From assembly GCF_036320965.1 (NCBI RefSeq), contig NC_092241.1, positions 26,384,797 to 26,448,796 of the forward strand: a stretch of 64,000 bases of DNA. The letters run 5' to 3'. How positions within the stretch are numbered: the stretch's first letter is position 1; each line of letters starts with the position of its first letter. The notes below the pieces were generated by a model that was given only the letters and a program-made list of their open reading frames with translations, ran no database searches and was not told where the DNA came from. The DNA comes from Panulirus ornatus (lineage: Eukaryota; Arthropoda; Malacostraca; Decapoda; Palinuridae). Both the position numbers and the translations under genes were made by a program. Below, one piece after another: positions 1-10,309 of the stretch.

Positions 1-780
1 TACATTCACATGGAGGCATGATATTACGACCTTGCTCTCGGAATGAAATAAACTGTGAAGAAATGCATTTCATAAGTTACATTGCCGTTGTCATACGCTG
101 ATTTTCCTATGACTGAAGAACCTCGCAAAAATCTAAGTTTATCTGGTTCTCTTGTAGTGTTAAGAATTGGTGTATGCTTGTGTCAGGATGCATTTTCAGT
201 CAAGTGAATAATGAGAAGGCGCCAGGAAATGCGCTGCTTTCATCATTCGAAAAGTCAGTTCGTGCAATCTTCTCGTAGATGTGGCCTCTTCGAGTATATG
301 GACTCAATGTCTTCGTTTTTTTTTTTTCCTTATGCCTGTGATTGTGATCTGGCGTGCGTAGGTGGAGATGGTGTGTTGGCTTAACGCCGAACACCGCGAT
401 TACTGCTGGGCGGAGTGGCGTGTAAGCGCGACCTGTGGACCACTGATATCATCAGTGGATGGGAAGATGAATGGGTGTGCTGCACCAGCCAGCCAGCCAG
501 ACCCGTACCACCTGGCTCAGCCACCACCACCAATGTGGCTAGAGACCACTAGGGTCTCTGGCGCTATCGCTAGACGGGAACATAATCGGTCGCGCATCAG
601 TTGGATGAGTCGACGACATCAGCCTCTTCATGCTACTGTGCGGCTTGACCGTGTATCTAAAAGCTGCGAAGAACCAGTCTTTGGTGCTGTGAACACCGCT
701 GCTGAGACAAACATTGAATATTGGTCAATCAATGGGTTGTGATGTTTCACTGAGACCATTTATGACCCATGAACCCCAAA
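1..780. other. Unassigned DNA left of satellite block I
   Basis: I recognise no gene or repeat family here. An open frame of 126 codons lies at 362-742 on the plus strand. Its translation is rich in Arg, Ser and Pro, lacks a recognisable motif, and may be chance. A T-tract sits near 317-329. Confidence 0.5.
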
Positions 781-2268
781 CAAATCTATTACTTCTCGAA
801 ATATATCAAAAATTGCAAGTTCAGTGTGTTTTCTTAGCCGAAAAATACTTTTTCTTTTAATAGTACAATATAGCATAATAGAACAGTTCTATACTTGATA
901 TGTTCATGGAAGATATCTCATTATACTTTCCCTTACCGACAGATACACAGTAAATCTGAAGCGAATAAGGACACAATCTTTTGAAAAGGGAATGATTTCA
1001 TTACAGGCTTTAATGATATCAAGCAATATCTCAATATCGGATTAGTATTCAGCATGAAGAATAGTCCTTATACTGAGGTTTTCAAGGACATGAATTACAT
1101 TCAAAAATACGAAAAACCATATTTTTTTTTTTTATCCCTGAACCTTTTTCTTTTAAAGTTGTAATATATCATAATGAAACGCTTCTATACTTGAAATGAT
1201 CATGGAAAAATCTCATAATGCTTCCCCTTGGCCGACCGAATCTGACCTATGCACAATGAACACGAAGCTGTTAATGACACAATCTTTTTAGAATGTAATC
1301 ATTTCATGTCCGCCAAAAATATTTGGGCCTCAAGATTCCTATTTGGCATAAAAATTTGTCCTTATCCTGGGGTTTTCAAGGAACTCTATTGGCCTCCAAA
1401 AATTTACCAAAAATTGTAGGGCTATTTCAGTTTAGGAAACTTTTTTTACTTTGAAATTGTAATATACCATAAATAATCATTCTAGATAATTTCAAACCCA
1501 GATTGGTAATCAGCATGAAAAATGGTCTTCCAACTGACGTTTTCAAGCAAGTCTATTGCACTGAGAAAATAACCAAAAATTGCAGGTGGTAGTTCAGGGT
1601 ATTTCATTTTAGCCCAAAATAAAATCTTTTAAAGTTGCATTATAAAATGGTGAAATACTTTTATACTGGAAATAACCACAGAAAATATCGAAAAACTCTT
1701 TCTCTGACTGACAGATACTCATCGAATAAGAAGCTATTAATGACGTTATCTTTTTTTTTTTGAAATATAATTGCTTAATAATAGGGTTTAATGTTCCCAA
1801 ACAATAATTGAATTCCAGGTTAGTTTTCTGCACGAATCATTGGCCTTATGTGAACATTTTAAACGTAGTCGGTTAGCTCCCCAAAATACCAAAAAATTGT
1901 TGGTAATATTTCAGGGTACTTTTTTACTTAAATTTTTTCATCTTTTAAAATTTTGATTATAACATAAAACCATTTAGTACTTGAAAGATTCAAGGAAAAT
2001 ATCTCTTTATGTGCCATTTTGCCTTCAGATACCGAATAGACCCGAGACGATACAGTTTTAAATATAACATTTTGATTACATGATGGAATCATCCCTAAAA
2101 AAGATATTTCAAACCTAGACTGGTATTCAGCATCAAAAATGGTCCTCATACTGAGGTTTTTAAGCAAATGTATTGGACTGAGAAAAATAACAAAAACTAT
2201 AAGCATTCGTCCAGGGTATTTTTCAGCCCAAAAAATATTTTCTTTTTATAATTGTATCATAACGTGAT
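781..2268 (+). repeat. Satellite block I, left part: old ~300-bp alternating monomers
   Basis: Diverged monomers recur about every 300 bp. The landmark (GATTGGTATTCAGCATGA-like) is seen near 1040, 1333, 1501, 1818 and 2119. Each is followed by a TTTTCAAG block, an AAAATTGCAGGTAATAGTTC-like block, and then a CTTCTATACTTGAAAT block. Type A landmarks (1501, 2119) alternate with type B (1818, GGTTAGTTTTCTGCACGAAT). The same family forms the younger array at 51.6-55.7 kb. No coding capacity is visible. Divergence between monomers is high, so this is an old array, interrupted by the LINE that follows. Confidence 0.8.
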
Positions 2269-2279
2269 GAAATACTTCT
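2269..2279. repeat. Target-site duplication, left copy (11 bp)
   Basis: GAAATACTTCT occurs here and again at 4184-4194. The two copies flank a rearranged LINE-A. Joining the satellite across them restores the expected motif (GAAATACTTCTATACTTG) seen in other monomers, so the insertion point is well supported. Confidence 0.85.
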
Positions 2280-2292
2280 TTTTTTTTTTTTA

Positions 2293-2345
2293 TACTTTGT
2301 CGCTGTCTCCCGCGTTTGCGAGGTAGCGCAAGGAAACAGACGAAA
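2293..2345 (-). other. LINE 3'-terminal hairpin, copy 1
   Basis: On the minus strand this holds the core CCTCGC-AAAC-GCGGG (stem with one bulged T) inside an outer CGCT/AGCG stem, followed by GACAAAGTAT and the tail. The same structure ends every LINE and short element in the window. By analogy with RTE and other stringent LINEs, it is probably the site the reverse transcriptase recognises on the RNA. Confidence 0.75.
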
Positions 2346-2478
2346 GAAATGGCCCAACCCCCCCCCCCATACACATGTACATACACACGTCCACACACGC
2401 AAATATACATACCTACACAGCTTTCCATGGTTTACCCCAGACGCTTCACATGCCTTGATTCAATCCACTGACAGCACG

Positions 2479-3855
2479 TCAACCCCTGTATACCACATCG
2501 CTCCAATTCACTCTATTCCTTGCCCTCCTTTCACCCTCCTGCATGTTCAGGCCCCGATCACACAAAATCTTTTTCACTCCATCTTTCCACCTCCAATTTG
2601 GTCTCCCTCTTCTCCTTGTTCCCTCCACCTCCGACACATATATCCTCTTGGTCAATCTTTCCTCACTCATTCTCTCCATGTGCCCAAACCATTTCAAAAC
2701 ACCCTCTTGTGCTCTCTCAACCACGCTCTTCTTATTTCCACACATCTCTCTTACCCTTACGTTACTTACTCGATCAAACCACCTCACACCACACATTGTC
2801 CTCAAACATCTCATTTCCAGCACATCCATCCTCCTGCGCACAACTCTATCCATAGCCCACGCCTCGCAACCATACAGCATTGTTGGAACCACTATTCCTT
2901 CAAACATACCCATTTTTGCTTTCCGAGATAATGTTCTCGACTTCCACACATTTTTCAAGGCTCCCAAAATTTTCGCCCCCTCCCCCACCCTATGATCCAC
3001 TTCCGCTTCCATGGTTCCATCCGCTGACAGATCCACTCCCAGATATCTAAAACACTTCACTTCCTCCAGTTTTTCTCCATTCAAACTCACCTCCCAATTG
3101 ACTTGACCCTCAACCCTACTGTACCTAATAACCTTGCTCTTATTCACATTTACTCTTAACTTTCTTCTTCCACACACTTTACCAAACTCAGTCACCAGCT
3201 TCTGCAGTTTCTCACATGAATCAGCCACCAGCGCTGTATCATCAGCGAACAACAACTGACTCACTTCCCAAGCTCTCTCATCCCCAACAGACTTCATACT
3301 TGCCCCTCTTTCCAGGACTCTTGCATTTACCTCCCTAACAACCCCATCCATAAACAAATTAACCATGGAGACATCACACACCCCTGCCGCAAACCTACAT
3401 TCACTGAGAACCAATCACTTTCCTCTCTTCCTACACGTACACATGCCTTACATCCTCGATAAAAACTTTTCACTGCTTTTAACAACTTGCCTCCCACACC
3501 ATATATTCTTAATACCTTCCACAGAGCATCTCTATCAACTCTATCATATGCCTTCTCCAGATCCATAAATGCTACATACAAATCCATTTGCTTTTCTAAG
3601 TATTTCTCACATACATTCTTCAAAGCAAACACCTGATCCACACATCCTCTACCACTTCTGAAACCGCACTGCTCTTCCCCAATCTGATGCTCTGTACATG
3701 CCTTCACCCTCTCAATCAATACCCTCCCATATAATTTACCAGGAATACTCAACAAACTTATACCTCTGTAATTTGAGCACTCACTCTTATCCCCTTTGCC
3801 TTTGTACAATGGCACTATGCACGCATTCCGCCAATCCTCAGGCACCTCACCATGA
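2479..3855 (-). pseudogene. LINE-A reverse transcriptase, broken by a 4-bp deletion
   Basis: Two overlapping minus-strand frames (3908-3327 and 3414-2479) together match residues from HGEVPEDW to the end of the intact ORF at 46501-49497. Near 3360 this copy reads ATTAACCATGG where the intact copy has ATTAAACAACCATGG, so four bases are missing. That shifts the frame just after the SPWL motif. Downstream, the FADD catalytic motif (LLFADDTALVADS) and the C-terminal GHMERMSEERLTKRIYV region are preserved. The endonuclease half is absent. By eye it is nearly identical to the other LINE-A copies, so it is a recent but dead insertion. Confidence 0.85.
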
Positions 3856-4035
3856 ATAAATTGTACATTTCCTTTTCCATAGCCAGAGGTTGAACCATTA
3901 TGTGACATTCATTTTTTTCATTCATTTCAAGCTAAAAGTTTGTTTTCTAAATTGTTTCTTACATTTTTCATATGTATATATATGTATGTGTGTGTGTGTA
4001 TGTGCGTATGTGTGTGTATGTGTGTGTGTGTATAT
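3856..4035. other. Unexplained filler between LINE body and inverted 5' UTR
   Basis: This segment does not match the LINE-A ORF or the satellite. Its right half is (TG)n and (TA)n, as is common just upstream of this family's 5' UTR elsewhere (for example before 9339). It may be source-locus sequence co-transcribed upstream of the LINE, or filler DNA made at the inversion junction. Confidence 0.4.
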
Positions 4036-4183
4036 GTATATATATATGTATATTATCCCTGGGGATAGGGGTGAAAGAATACTTCCCACGTATTCCTCGC
4101 GTGTCGTAGAAAGCGACTAGAGGGGACGGGAGCGGGGGGCCGGAAATCCTCCCCTCCTTGTATTAACTTTCTAAAATGGGGGG
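4036..4183 (+). promoter_or_regulatory. LINE-A 5' UTR, inverted relative to its body
   Basis: It starts ATTATCCCTGGGGATAGG and ends TTTCTAAAATGGG at the LINE start codon. The last ~23 bases match the start of the intact LINE at 49494-49516. The first ~115 bases match the 5' half of the short elements at 9339 and 25137. It contains the arms GAATAC/GTATTC and GTCG/CGAC, so the RNA is probably structured. In the short-element copies a CTTCCC/GGGAAG pair also exists, but it is mutated here. Confidence 0.75.
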
Positions 4184-4194
4184 GAAATACTTCT
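4184..4194. repeat. Target-site duplication, right copy (11 bp)
   Basis: GAAATACTTCT matches 2269-2279, with satellite sequence resuming immediately after (ATACTTGAAATAATCATAG). Confidence 0.85.
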
Positions 4195-5955
4195 ATACTT
4201 GAAATAATCATAGAAAACATTTAAAAACCCTTTCCCTGGCAGACAGATACAAAATTAGATACGAGGTTATTAATGACAGTATCTTTCTAAAATCTAACGG
4301 CTTAATAAATAGGCTATAATGACAACTTAAAAAATACAATCTTCGTTTTTGGCATGAGAAATCGCCCTTATGTGAAGACGGCTTTTAACGAAATCGATTG
4401 GCCTTCAAAAAGTGATAAGAATTTTTCGGTTATAGTCATGAGAATATTTTTACTTGACACTTTTTCTTCTAAAACTTTGACATAACATATTGAAACCATT
4501 CCACATTTGAAAGAATCATGGAAAAATATCTCATTAAGCTTTTCTTTTGTCGTCAGATTCCAAATGAATCAGAAGCAAATAAGGACACGATACTTTCTTA
4601 AATGTAATAATTTGATTACATGATTGAATGGTATGTAAAAGAAAATATCAACCCCAGACTGGTACTCAGAATGAAAAATGGTCCCTTTACTGAGATTTTC
4701 AAGGAAATCAGTGACAAAAATAACTTTTCTTTAAAGTTGTAATATAACTTGATGAAATATTTTTATGCTTGAGGTCATCATAGAAAATATCGAAAGATTC
4801 TTTCGACGGCAGATATATACTCAATAAATACGGTTTATAATGATACTATCTGTTTGAAAAGTAATTGCTTGATAATAGGCCTTAATGATCCCCGAAGAAT
4901 ATTTGAACCCCAGGTTAGTTTTCGGCATGAATCATTGTCCTTACCTGAAGGTTTTCAACGAAATCTGTTCGCCTCCAAAAATATCAAAAATTGTTGGTAA
5001 TAGTTCTGGGTATTTTTTTAATCAAAAACTTTCTCTCATAAAACTTTGATTTAACATCATAAAACCAATCTATATTTGAAATAATCAAGGAAAATATGTC
5101 ATCATGCTTCTTTTGCACTCGGATACACAATAGATTCGTAGGAAAAAATGATAAAATCTTTTTAAGATATAATTATTTCATCGTAGGATTTGATTATATC
5201 TATAACAATAATTCAACCCAAGATTGGTATTCAGTATGAGTTAGTCATTGTACTGAAGTTTATCAATGATATCTATCACCCTCAGAAAAATACCAAAAAA
5301 GTTCAGGGTATTTCTTAACAATAAATCTTTTCCTTTTATTGTTCATATGTTACGTAATATAACACTTTCATTTTTCGAAACATTCATGAAAAATGTTTCA
5401 TAATGCTTTCTCTGGTCGACAAAACCCAATGAATGTAATGATATTAATGACCCTATCTTTTTTTTTTTTCCAAAAGAAGGAACAGAGAAGGGGGCCAGGT
5501 GAGGATATTCCCTCAAAGGCCCAGTTCTCTGTTCTTAACGCTACCTCGCTAACGCGGGAAATGTCGAATAGTTTGAAAGAAAAAGAAAATCTTTTTGAAA
5601 TACAATCGTTGAATTATATGCTGAAGTTTTCAAGGAAACATATTACACACTCGGAAAAATTCCAAAAATTGTAGGTAATAGTTCATGCTATCTCCTAATA
5701 AAATGCTTCTATAGATGATATAATCTAGGAAAGTGTCTCATTATGCATCCTTTTTGAAGACGGATACCCAATAAAACCTAAGCGAATAATGCCACAATAT
5801 TTCTTTGAATATAAGAATCTAATCACAGAATTGAATGATTTCTAAAGAAAATGTCAACCTCAGATTGGTAATCAGCACGAAAAATGGTCATTATACTGAG
5901 GTATTCAAACATATATATTTCACTGAGAAAAAAAAAATTGAAGGTATTTTCTAGC
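4195..5955 (+). repeat. Satellite block I, right part
   Basis: This continues the ~300-bp monomers. Landmarks fall near 4350 (type B), 4662 (A), 4913 (B), 5222 (A), 5620 (B, damaged) and 5862 (A). The A/B alternation carries straight on from the last A monomer at 2119 across the LINE insertion. The final monomer runs into the (GA)n tract at 5957. It is interrupted once by a short element at 5463-5588. Confidence 0.8.
5463..5588 (+). mobile_element. Short LINE-derived element S1, 5'-truncated, with 8-bp TSD
   Basis: About 126 bp matches the 3' half of the full-length short element at 9339-9582. It has a T-run, CCAAAAGAAGGAACAGAG, the GAACAGAG/CTCTGTTC stem arms, the terminal CCTCGC-TAAC-GCGGG hairpin and an A-rich tail. 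ATCTTTTT occurs on both sides (5455-5462 and 5589-5596), and removing the insert restores a normal satellite monomer. It has no coding capacity. Confidence 0.75.
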
Positions 5956-6064
<109 letters not shown>

Positions 6065-6550
6065 GCACCGGGTAGATAGGACTCATATAAAACACAAGCC
6101 AAATTTATCGTTTCAACCAGTTTTTACACCTGTACCAACACTTTCTAAAAGTCCCATTATTCGCTTTAGGATAGAAAGAAAAAAATGTAAAATTCAAATA
6201 TGTTTTCAAGGTACGGGCATCAAGGTGTACTCATAAGTCTGGCGGTGTGTTGCTACAAGGTTACTTGGACATCAGAGCAAACACTTTATTGGCACCTTAC
6301 TGTGCAGCTCTTTGCAAAATGGTAGTTCACCTTAGAGTCTCTTAAGTTATAGAATATAACCCGTGTCAAGCCGCTGGGAACCACAGACACGCACAGTGGT
6401 TATACTTCAGGGATATCTCAACATCTTATTACGCCACAACGAACGAACAGAAGTGTATACAGTACCTCTAAGCGAAGAAAGTGAACATAATGTTTAGGTT
6501 CGATCTACTGGCATGGTCTGCACTGGCCTCGAATAGTCTTGGAGAACTTC

Positions 6551-6647
6551 GGCCAGGTTTCTGTCAGTGCTATATCTTACCCACAAAAAATTCTTAAGAC
6601 TAGAAGAGAACTATGGTAAGCAGACAGTGTCCTGATAACTGGCAAAA
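6551..6647 (+). repeat. Dispersed direct repeat, copy 1 (~97 bp)
   Basis: It runs from GGCCAGGTTTCTGTCAGTGC to CCTGATAACTGGCAAAA. It is repeated in direct orientation at 7913-8012 with about ten differences and a small indel. The shared part includes GGTAAG, but no exon is evident. Confidence 0.8.
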
Positions 6648-7636
6648 CTCGGCTGAGTTAACGTTAACCGACAGAGGCAGCAGTTCAGTTGATGAGCAGC
6701 GTAGACCACTACTAGGGATGAATTTTATTACCTTCTAATCAGCTCAAGTGTTGGTTTTGAGAATAGGTAATGAGGCCGACAGCTACCGCCAGCCACCGTG
6801 AGGGCTAAGAAATTATGCACCCCGGCCGCAACGGCCTCGCTACCTCAAACCCATGCTGTTCACTTTCAGACCATCATATATCCTTCATAAGCTCTAAGGT
6901 TTCAACTCTGTAAAGGATATCATTATCTTTTAAGATTGAACAATGTTCCAGATTAAAAAAGAAATGATAGGGAAAAAGATTTCAAACGTTCGATAAGATC
7001 ACAAATATACTTATATTTGTTTTGTAAGTGTTACCATGCAAACATGAAATTTGTCAGATTTACAGTGGGGAAAAAAAAAAAAGATAAGGAAATAATAATC
7101 CGGTGCTTAAAGGCTACTGCTGATTATGACCCTTGTGATTTATCATAACATATATAAGATCCATCAGAGAGGGGTGTGGCCAACGGGTCTTTGATTTATC
7201 GACCAGTAAGATACATCATCAGCTCCCCACTCTCCTACCTCACCACACCGAAAGTACCTCCCTCACAGAGCAATACTCCGGGGCAGGCAAGGCCCGCCTT
7301 GAGGTTCCCACCCTCCTCAGAAAGGACCAACATGAAAGACGTAGTGATTCAGACGACAGCGAAATATTAGCCATAGCCTGTCACGGCTTAGGGAGAATAA
7401 AACCAAGTAATGTTTAAATCATGGCTATGGTGAAGGGTACAGGATGGCCAGTCAATAGTGGGCGACGACAGTTATGTGGTAACCTTGATGCCTCGCGGGG
7501 GTCGTATGGGTGTAGAGGTAGCTAAACGAAAGGCGAACCCCTATAAATAAGGGGCAATTGTGAGGATGTGTTGGCTCGCCGTAACAAACAGGGGTGGGTT
7601 CTTGCTGCTGTGTATAGCGAGTCGGGGTAGAGTCTT

Positions 7637-7851
7637 GCAACCCAGGGTAGGTGGGAGAGTTGCAACGAACGGGGATGAAACAATGTAGTTAGCACTCTGA
7701 GGTGAAATACATGAAGTAGAGGAAAGGTCTTTTCACTTAGGGTTGCAACCCAGGGTAGGTGGGAGAGTTGCAACGAATGGGGATGAAACAATGCAGTTAG
7801 CACTTTGAGGTGAGATACATGGAGTTGAGGAAAACTCTTTTCACTTAGGGT
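7637..7851 (+). repeat. 108-bp tandem duplication (2 units)
   Basis: Both units start GCAACCCAGGGTAGGTGGG, at 7637 and 7745, and differ at a handful of positions. The 108-bp period is a multiple of three and keeps a minus-strand frame open. Confidence 0.85.
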
Positions 7852-7912
7852 GAAAAGAATAGATATAAGGATGTACGTTCGGGTCATCAAGACCAGACTC
7901 TTGGCAAGAATG

Positions 7913-8012
7913 GGCCAGGTTTGTGTCATTGCTATATCATACCCACAAAAAACTCTTAAAACTAGAAGAGAAGAACTACGGTAAGCAGACAGTGTCCTGA
8001 TAACTGGCAAAA
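7913..8012 (+). repeat. Dispersed direct repeat, copy 2 (~100 bp)
   Basis: Matches 6551-6647 in the same orientation, ending in the same CCTGATAACTGGCAAAA. Confidence 0.8.
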
Positions 8013-9252
8013 GGAGGTTTTTCTCTGTAAAAAAAGGGCAATTTTGATACGAGCGCCATTCGTAGGTTGGGACATGTTGTTGCATCTACAGCCAGAACGT
8101 AGCAAAGAGAATAGGTCTCTTGTTACTCAGAGGTGATTAAAATCTTGAAGGACAAGACCCACCTTCAGTGAAGCAAGTACGTGCTAGATCTTGTAGCTTT
8201 GCAGGGGGTCTGCCTCTACGGTGAAAGGCATATTTAGTCATCAGTATAAGGGTCTCTGACCAAGGACGATTCATCTAACTCTCTCTCACTGTTCACACGA
8301 GACGCGGGGTGGGACGTTCATTTGACACATCATAATGACGAAGATGATTAAATGCAGGATTACGTAAAGTGACCTCGTTCTGTACATGGGTATTGGCGGG
8401 GTAGAGTCTATGTGGTAGCTGCTGGTGGGGGAGTGGGATCGGCTGGAATGTGTCTTATCCAGCGATATTCAGTTGAGAGAGAAACTGTTGTAACTATGCT
8501 ACAGTTACAATGTTGGAAAGGGACTAGTGAAGAAATTTTAAGGTGATGATGTGCCACGTTTATGAGATTTTTGAGAGCTTTGGAAAGACTGAGGTGCTGT
8601 TAGGATAAATTAAGGTAATATGAGTAAAGAAACAGACCTAGGAAGCTGTTGGACTTAGAGATTGGGCCAGAGTGAGATCACTCATCACACCTTTGAGTCA
8701 AACCATAGAAACGTCTGGGAATGTTGAGCCAAAGTCAAAGAACTTTGGGAGACTCGGTAAGAGTCAGGCGATGGTAAGTCACTAATCTAAAAGTCTTCTG
8801 AGGATTACCTTTTCCAGAAATTGATAAAAAGAACACAGGGTGTGTCATAACGAAGCGTTCAAGGGTTGGAATAAAGCTGGTCTGCATGTACGTACTTAAA
8901 GAGCTCAAGAATCGACGATTAAAAGTTAATGAGGAGTGAGGCAAGCTTGGGAAGAGCGGGGTCAGAGACATAGGTTTGCCCGAACAAGTTAAATGACTGT
9001 AGAGTATCATACAGGAGGTCAAAGCGTGGTTTGAAGTGTTGATAGCTTTATGTATCGTATCAAATGTAAGGATTGGCTAGTAGTGAATTCCTCAGGCACT
9101 GTAGAGTGGGTTTGCTGATGATGTGCACACTTCGGTACGTCCTAAAATTCGATACATAATCATAATATTGGATCTTATATGACCACAGCTTCCGTTAAGT
9201 ATTATACATGAATCATATATTTTTTCTTTAATTCCTTAGTTTGTGATGACGA

Positions 9253-9338
<86 letters not shown>
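9253..9338 (+). repeat. (AT)n tract upstream of short element S2
   Basis: A pure TA dinucleotide tract joins directly to the 5' end of S2 (ATTATCCCTGG). Confidence 0.95.
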
Positions 9339-9341
<3 letters not shown>

Positions 9342-9580
9342 CCCTGGAATAGGGGAGAAAGAATACTTCCCACGTATTCCCTGCGTGTCGTCGAAGGCGA
9401 CTAAAAGGGAAGGGAGCGGGGGGGCTGGAAATCCTTCCCGCTCGTATTTTTTTTTCTTTTTTAATTTTCCAAAAGAAGGAACAGAGAAAGGGGCCAGGTG
9501 AGGATATTCCCTCAAAGGTCCAGTCCTCTGTTCTTAACGCTACCTCGCTAACGCGGGAAATGGCGAATAGTATAAAAGAA

Positions 9581-9582
<2 letters not shown>
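9339..9582 (+). mobile_element. Short LINE-derived element S2, full length (~244 bp)
   Basis: This is the reference copy of a non-coding element. Its first ~110 bp (ATTATCCCTGG to GGAAATCCTTCCC) match the LINE-A 5' UTR at 4036-4160. A T-rich stretch follows, then a structured middle with nested arms GAACAGAG/CTCTGTTC, GGGCC/GGYCC and TGAGG/CCTCA, then the LINE 3' hairpin CCTCGC-TAAC-GCGGG and GGCGAATAGT. It is flanked on both sides by (AT)n. It has no obvious tRNA-type A/B boxes, so it resembles an internally deleted LINE derivative rather than a tRNA SINE. It presumably depends on the LINE-A enzyme. Confidence 0.75.

Positions 9583-9632
<50 letters not shown>
9583..9632 (+). repeat. (AT)n tail of S2
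   Basis: A TA dinucleotide tract directly follows the 3' hairpin and AAAAGAAAG of S2. Confidence 0.9.
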
Positions 9633-9638
<6 letters not shown>

Positions 9639-9719
9639 GTGAATGAAAGTGGTTATTGTAAAAAAGAAAGAAAAAAAGACTTTAGAAACTACTACAAAGG
9701 AAAAGTTGTTACTCTTATT

Positions 9720-9721
<2 letters not shown>

Positions 9722-9778
<57 letters not shown>
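9722..9778 (+). repeat. (AT)n tract at LINE-B 3' end
   Basis: A TA tract abuts the minus-strand LINE-B tail that starts at 9779, in the position expected for that element's 3' tail. Confidence 0.9.
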
Positions 9779-9780
<2 letters not shown>

Positions 9781-10305
9781 ACTATTCATACTTGATCGCC
9801 ATCTTCCGCGTTAGCGACGTAACACCAATAACAAGAAAAAAGTCACATTCCCTCTCATACATTCTCTAGCTGTCATGTGTATTGCTCCAATAACCCAGCT
9901 CCCTATCCATAACCAGGCCCCACACACCTTTCCATGGCTTACCCCGGCCGCTTCACACGCCCTGATTCAGTCCGTTGACAGCACGTCGAACCATGTATGC
10001 CACATCACAACAATTCACTCTACCCCGTGGACACCTTTCACCCTCCTGCATGGTCAGGCCTAGATCACTCAAAATCTTTTTCACTCCATCCTTCCACCTC
10101 CAGTTTTGCATCCCGCATCCCCTTGTTCCCTCCAGTTCTGACACATATGTCCTCTTTGTTAACCCTTCTTCATTTATTCTCTGCTTATGTCGAAACCATT
10201 TCAGTCCACCTTCTTCAGCTCTTACAACCATTTCCTTTTATTACCCTTTTATTACTTACCCGATCAAACCACCACACATCAAATATTGTCCTTATAAGAT
10301 TCCTT
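9779..10305 (-). pseudogene. LINE-B 3' fragment with decayed reverse-transcriptase C-terminus
   Basis: The minus strand reads the LINE C-terminal region in a diverged form. The frame 10231-9953 contains GLKWFRHKQRINEEGLTKR and NWRWKDGVKKILSD, matching the same segment of LINE-A. Then come a 3' UTR containing ACATGACAGCTAGAGAATG and the 3' hairpin (CTAACGCGG then GGCGATCAAGTAT) at about 9795-9830. The UTR differs from LINE-A but matches 51.0 kb and 36.0 kb, so it is a separate subfamily. Upstream ORF sequence is missing. Confidence 0.75.
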
Positions 10306-10309
10306 CAGT

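Larger units (their letters stand above)
2280..4183 (-). mobile_element. LINE-A copy 1, 5'-inverted (twin-priming structure), inserted in satellite
   Basis: Read on the minus strand, the element ends with the LINE-A 3' UTR and a poly(A) tail, seen as a T-run at about 2279-2291. It carries the reverse-transcriptase half of the ORF back to about 3855. From there to 4183 the DNA is not the expected upstream ORF. Instead about 4036-4183 holds the LINE-A 5' UTR in the opposite orientation, ending in TTTCTAAAATGGG, which is the LINE-A start codon context. An 11-bp duplication flanks the whole unit, so one insertion event with a 5' inversion explains it. The 3856-4035 part includes (TG)n/(TA)n and is unexplained. 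It could be upstream sequence carried along from the source locus. Confidence 0.8.

Noticed and set aside
9228..9515. IYIYIY-, SLSLSL-, RERERE- and III/YYY-type open frames
   Set aside because: These are translations of (AT)n, (CT)n, (GA)n and (AAT)n microsatellites and have no coding meaning.
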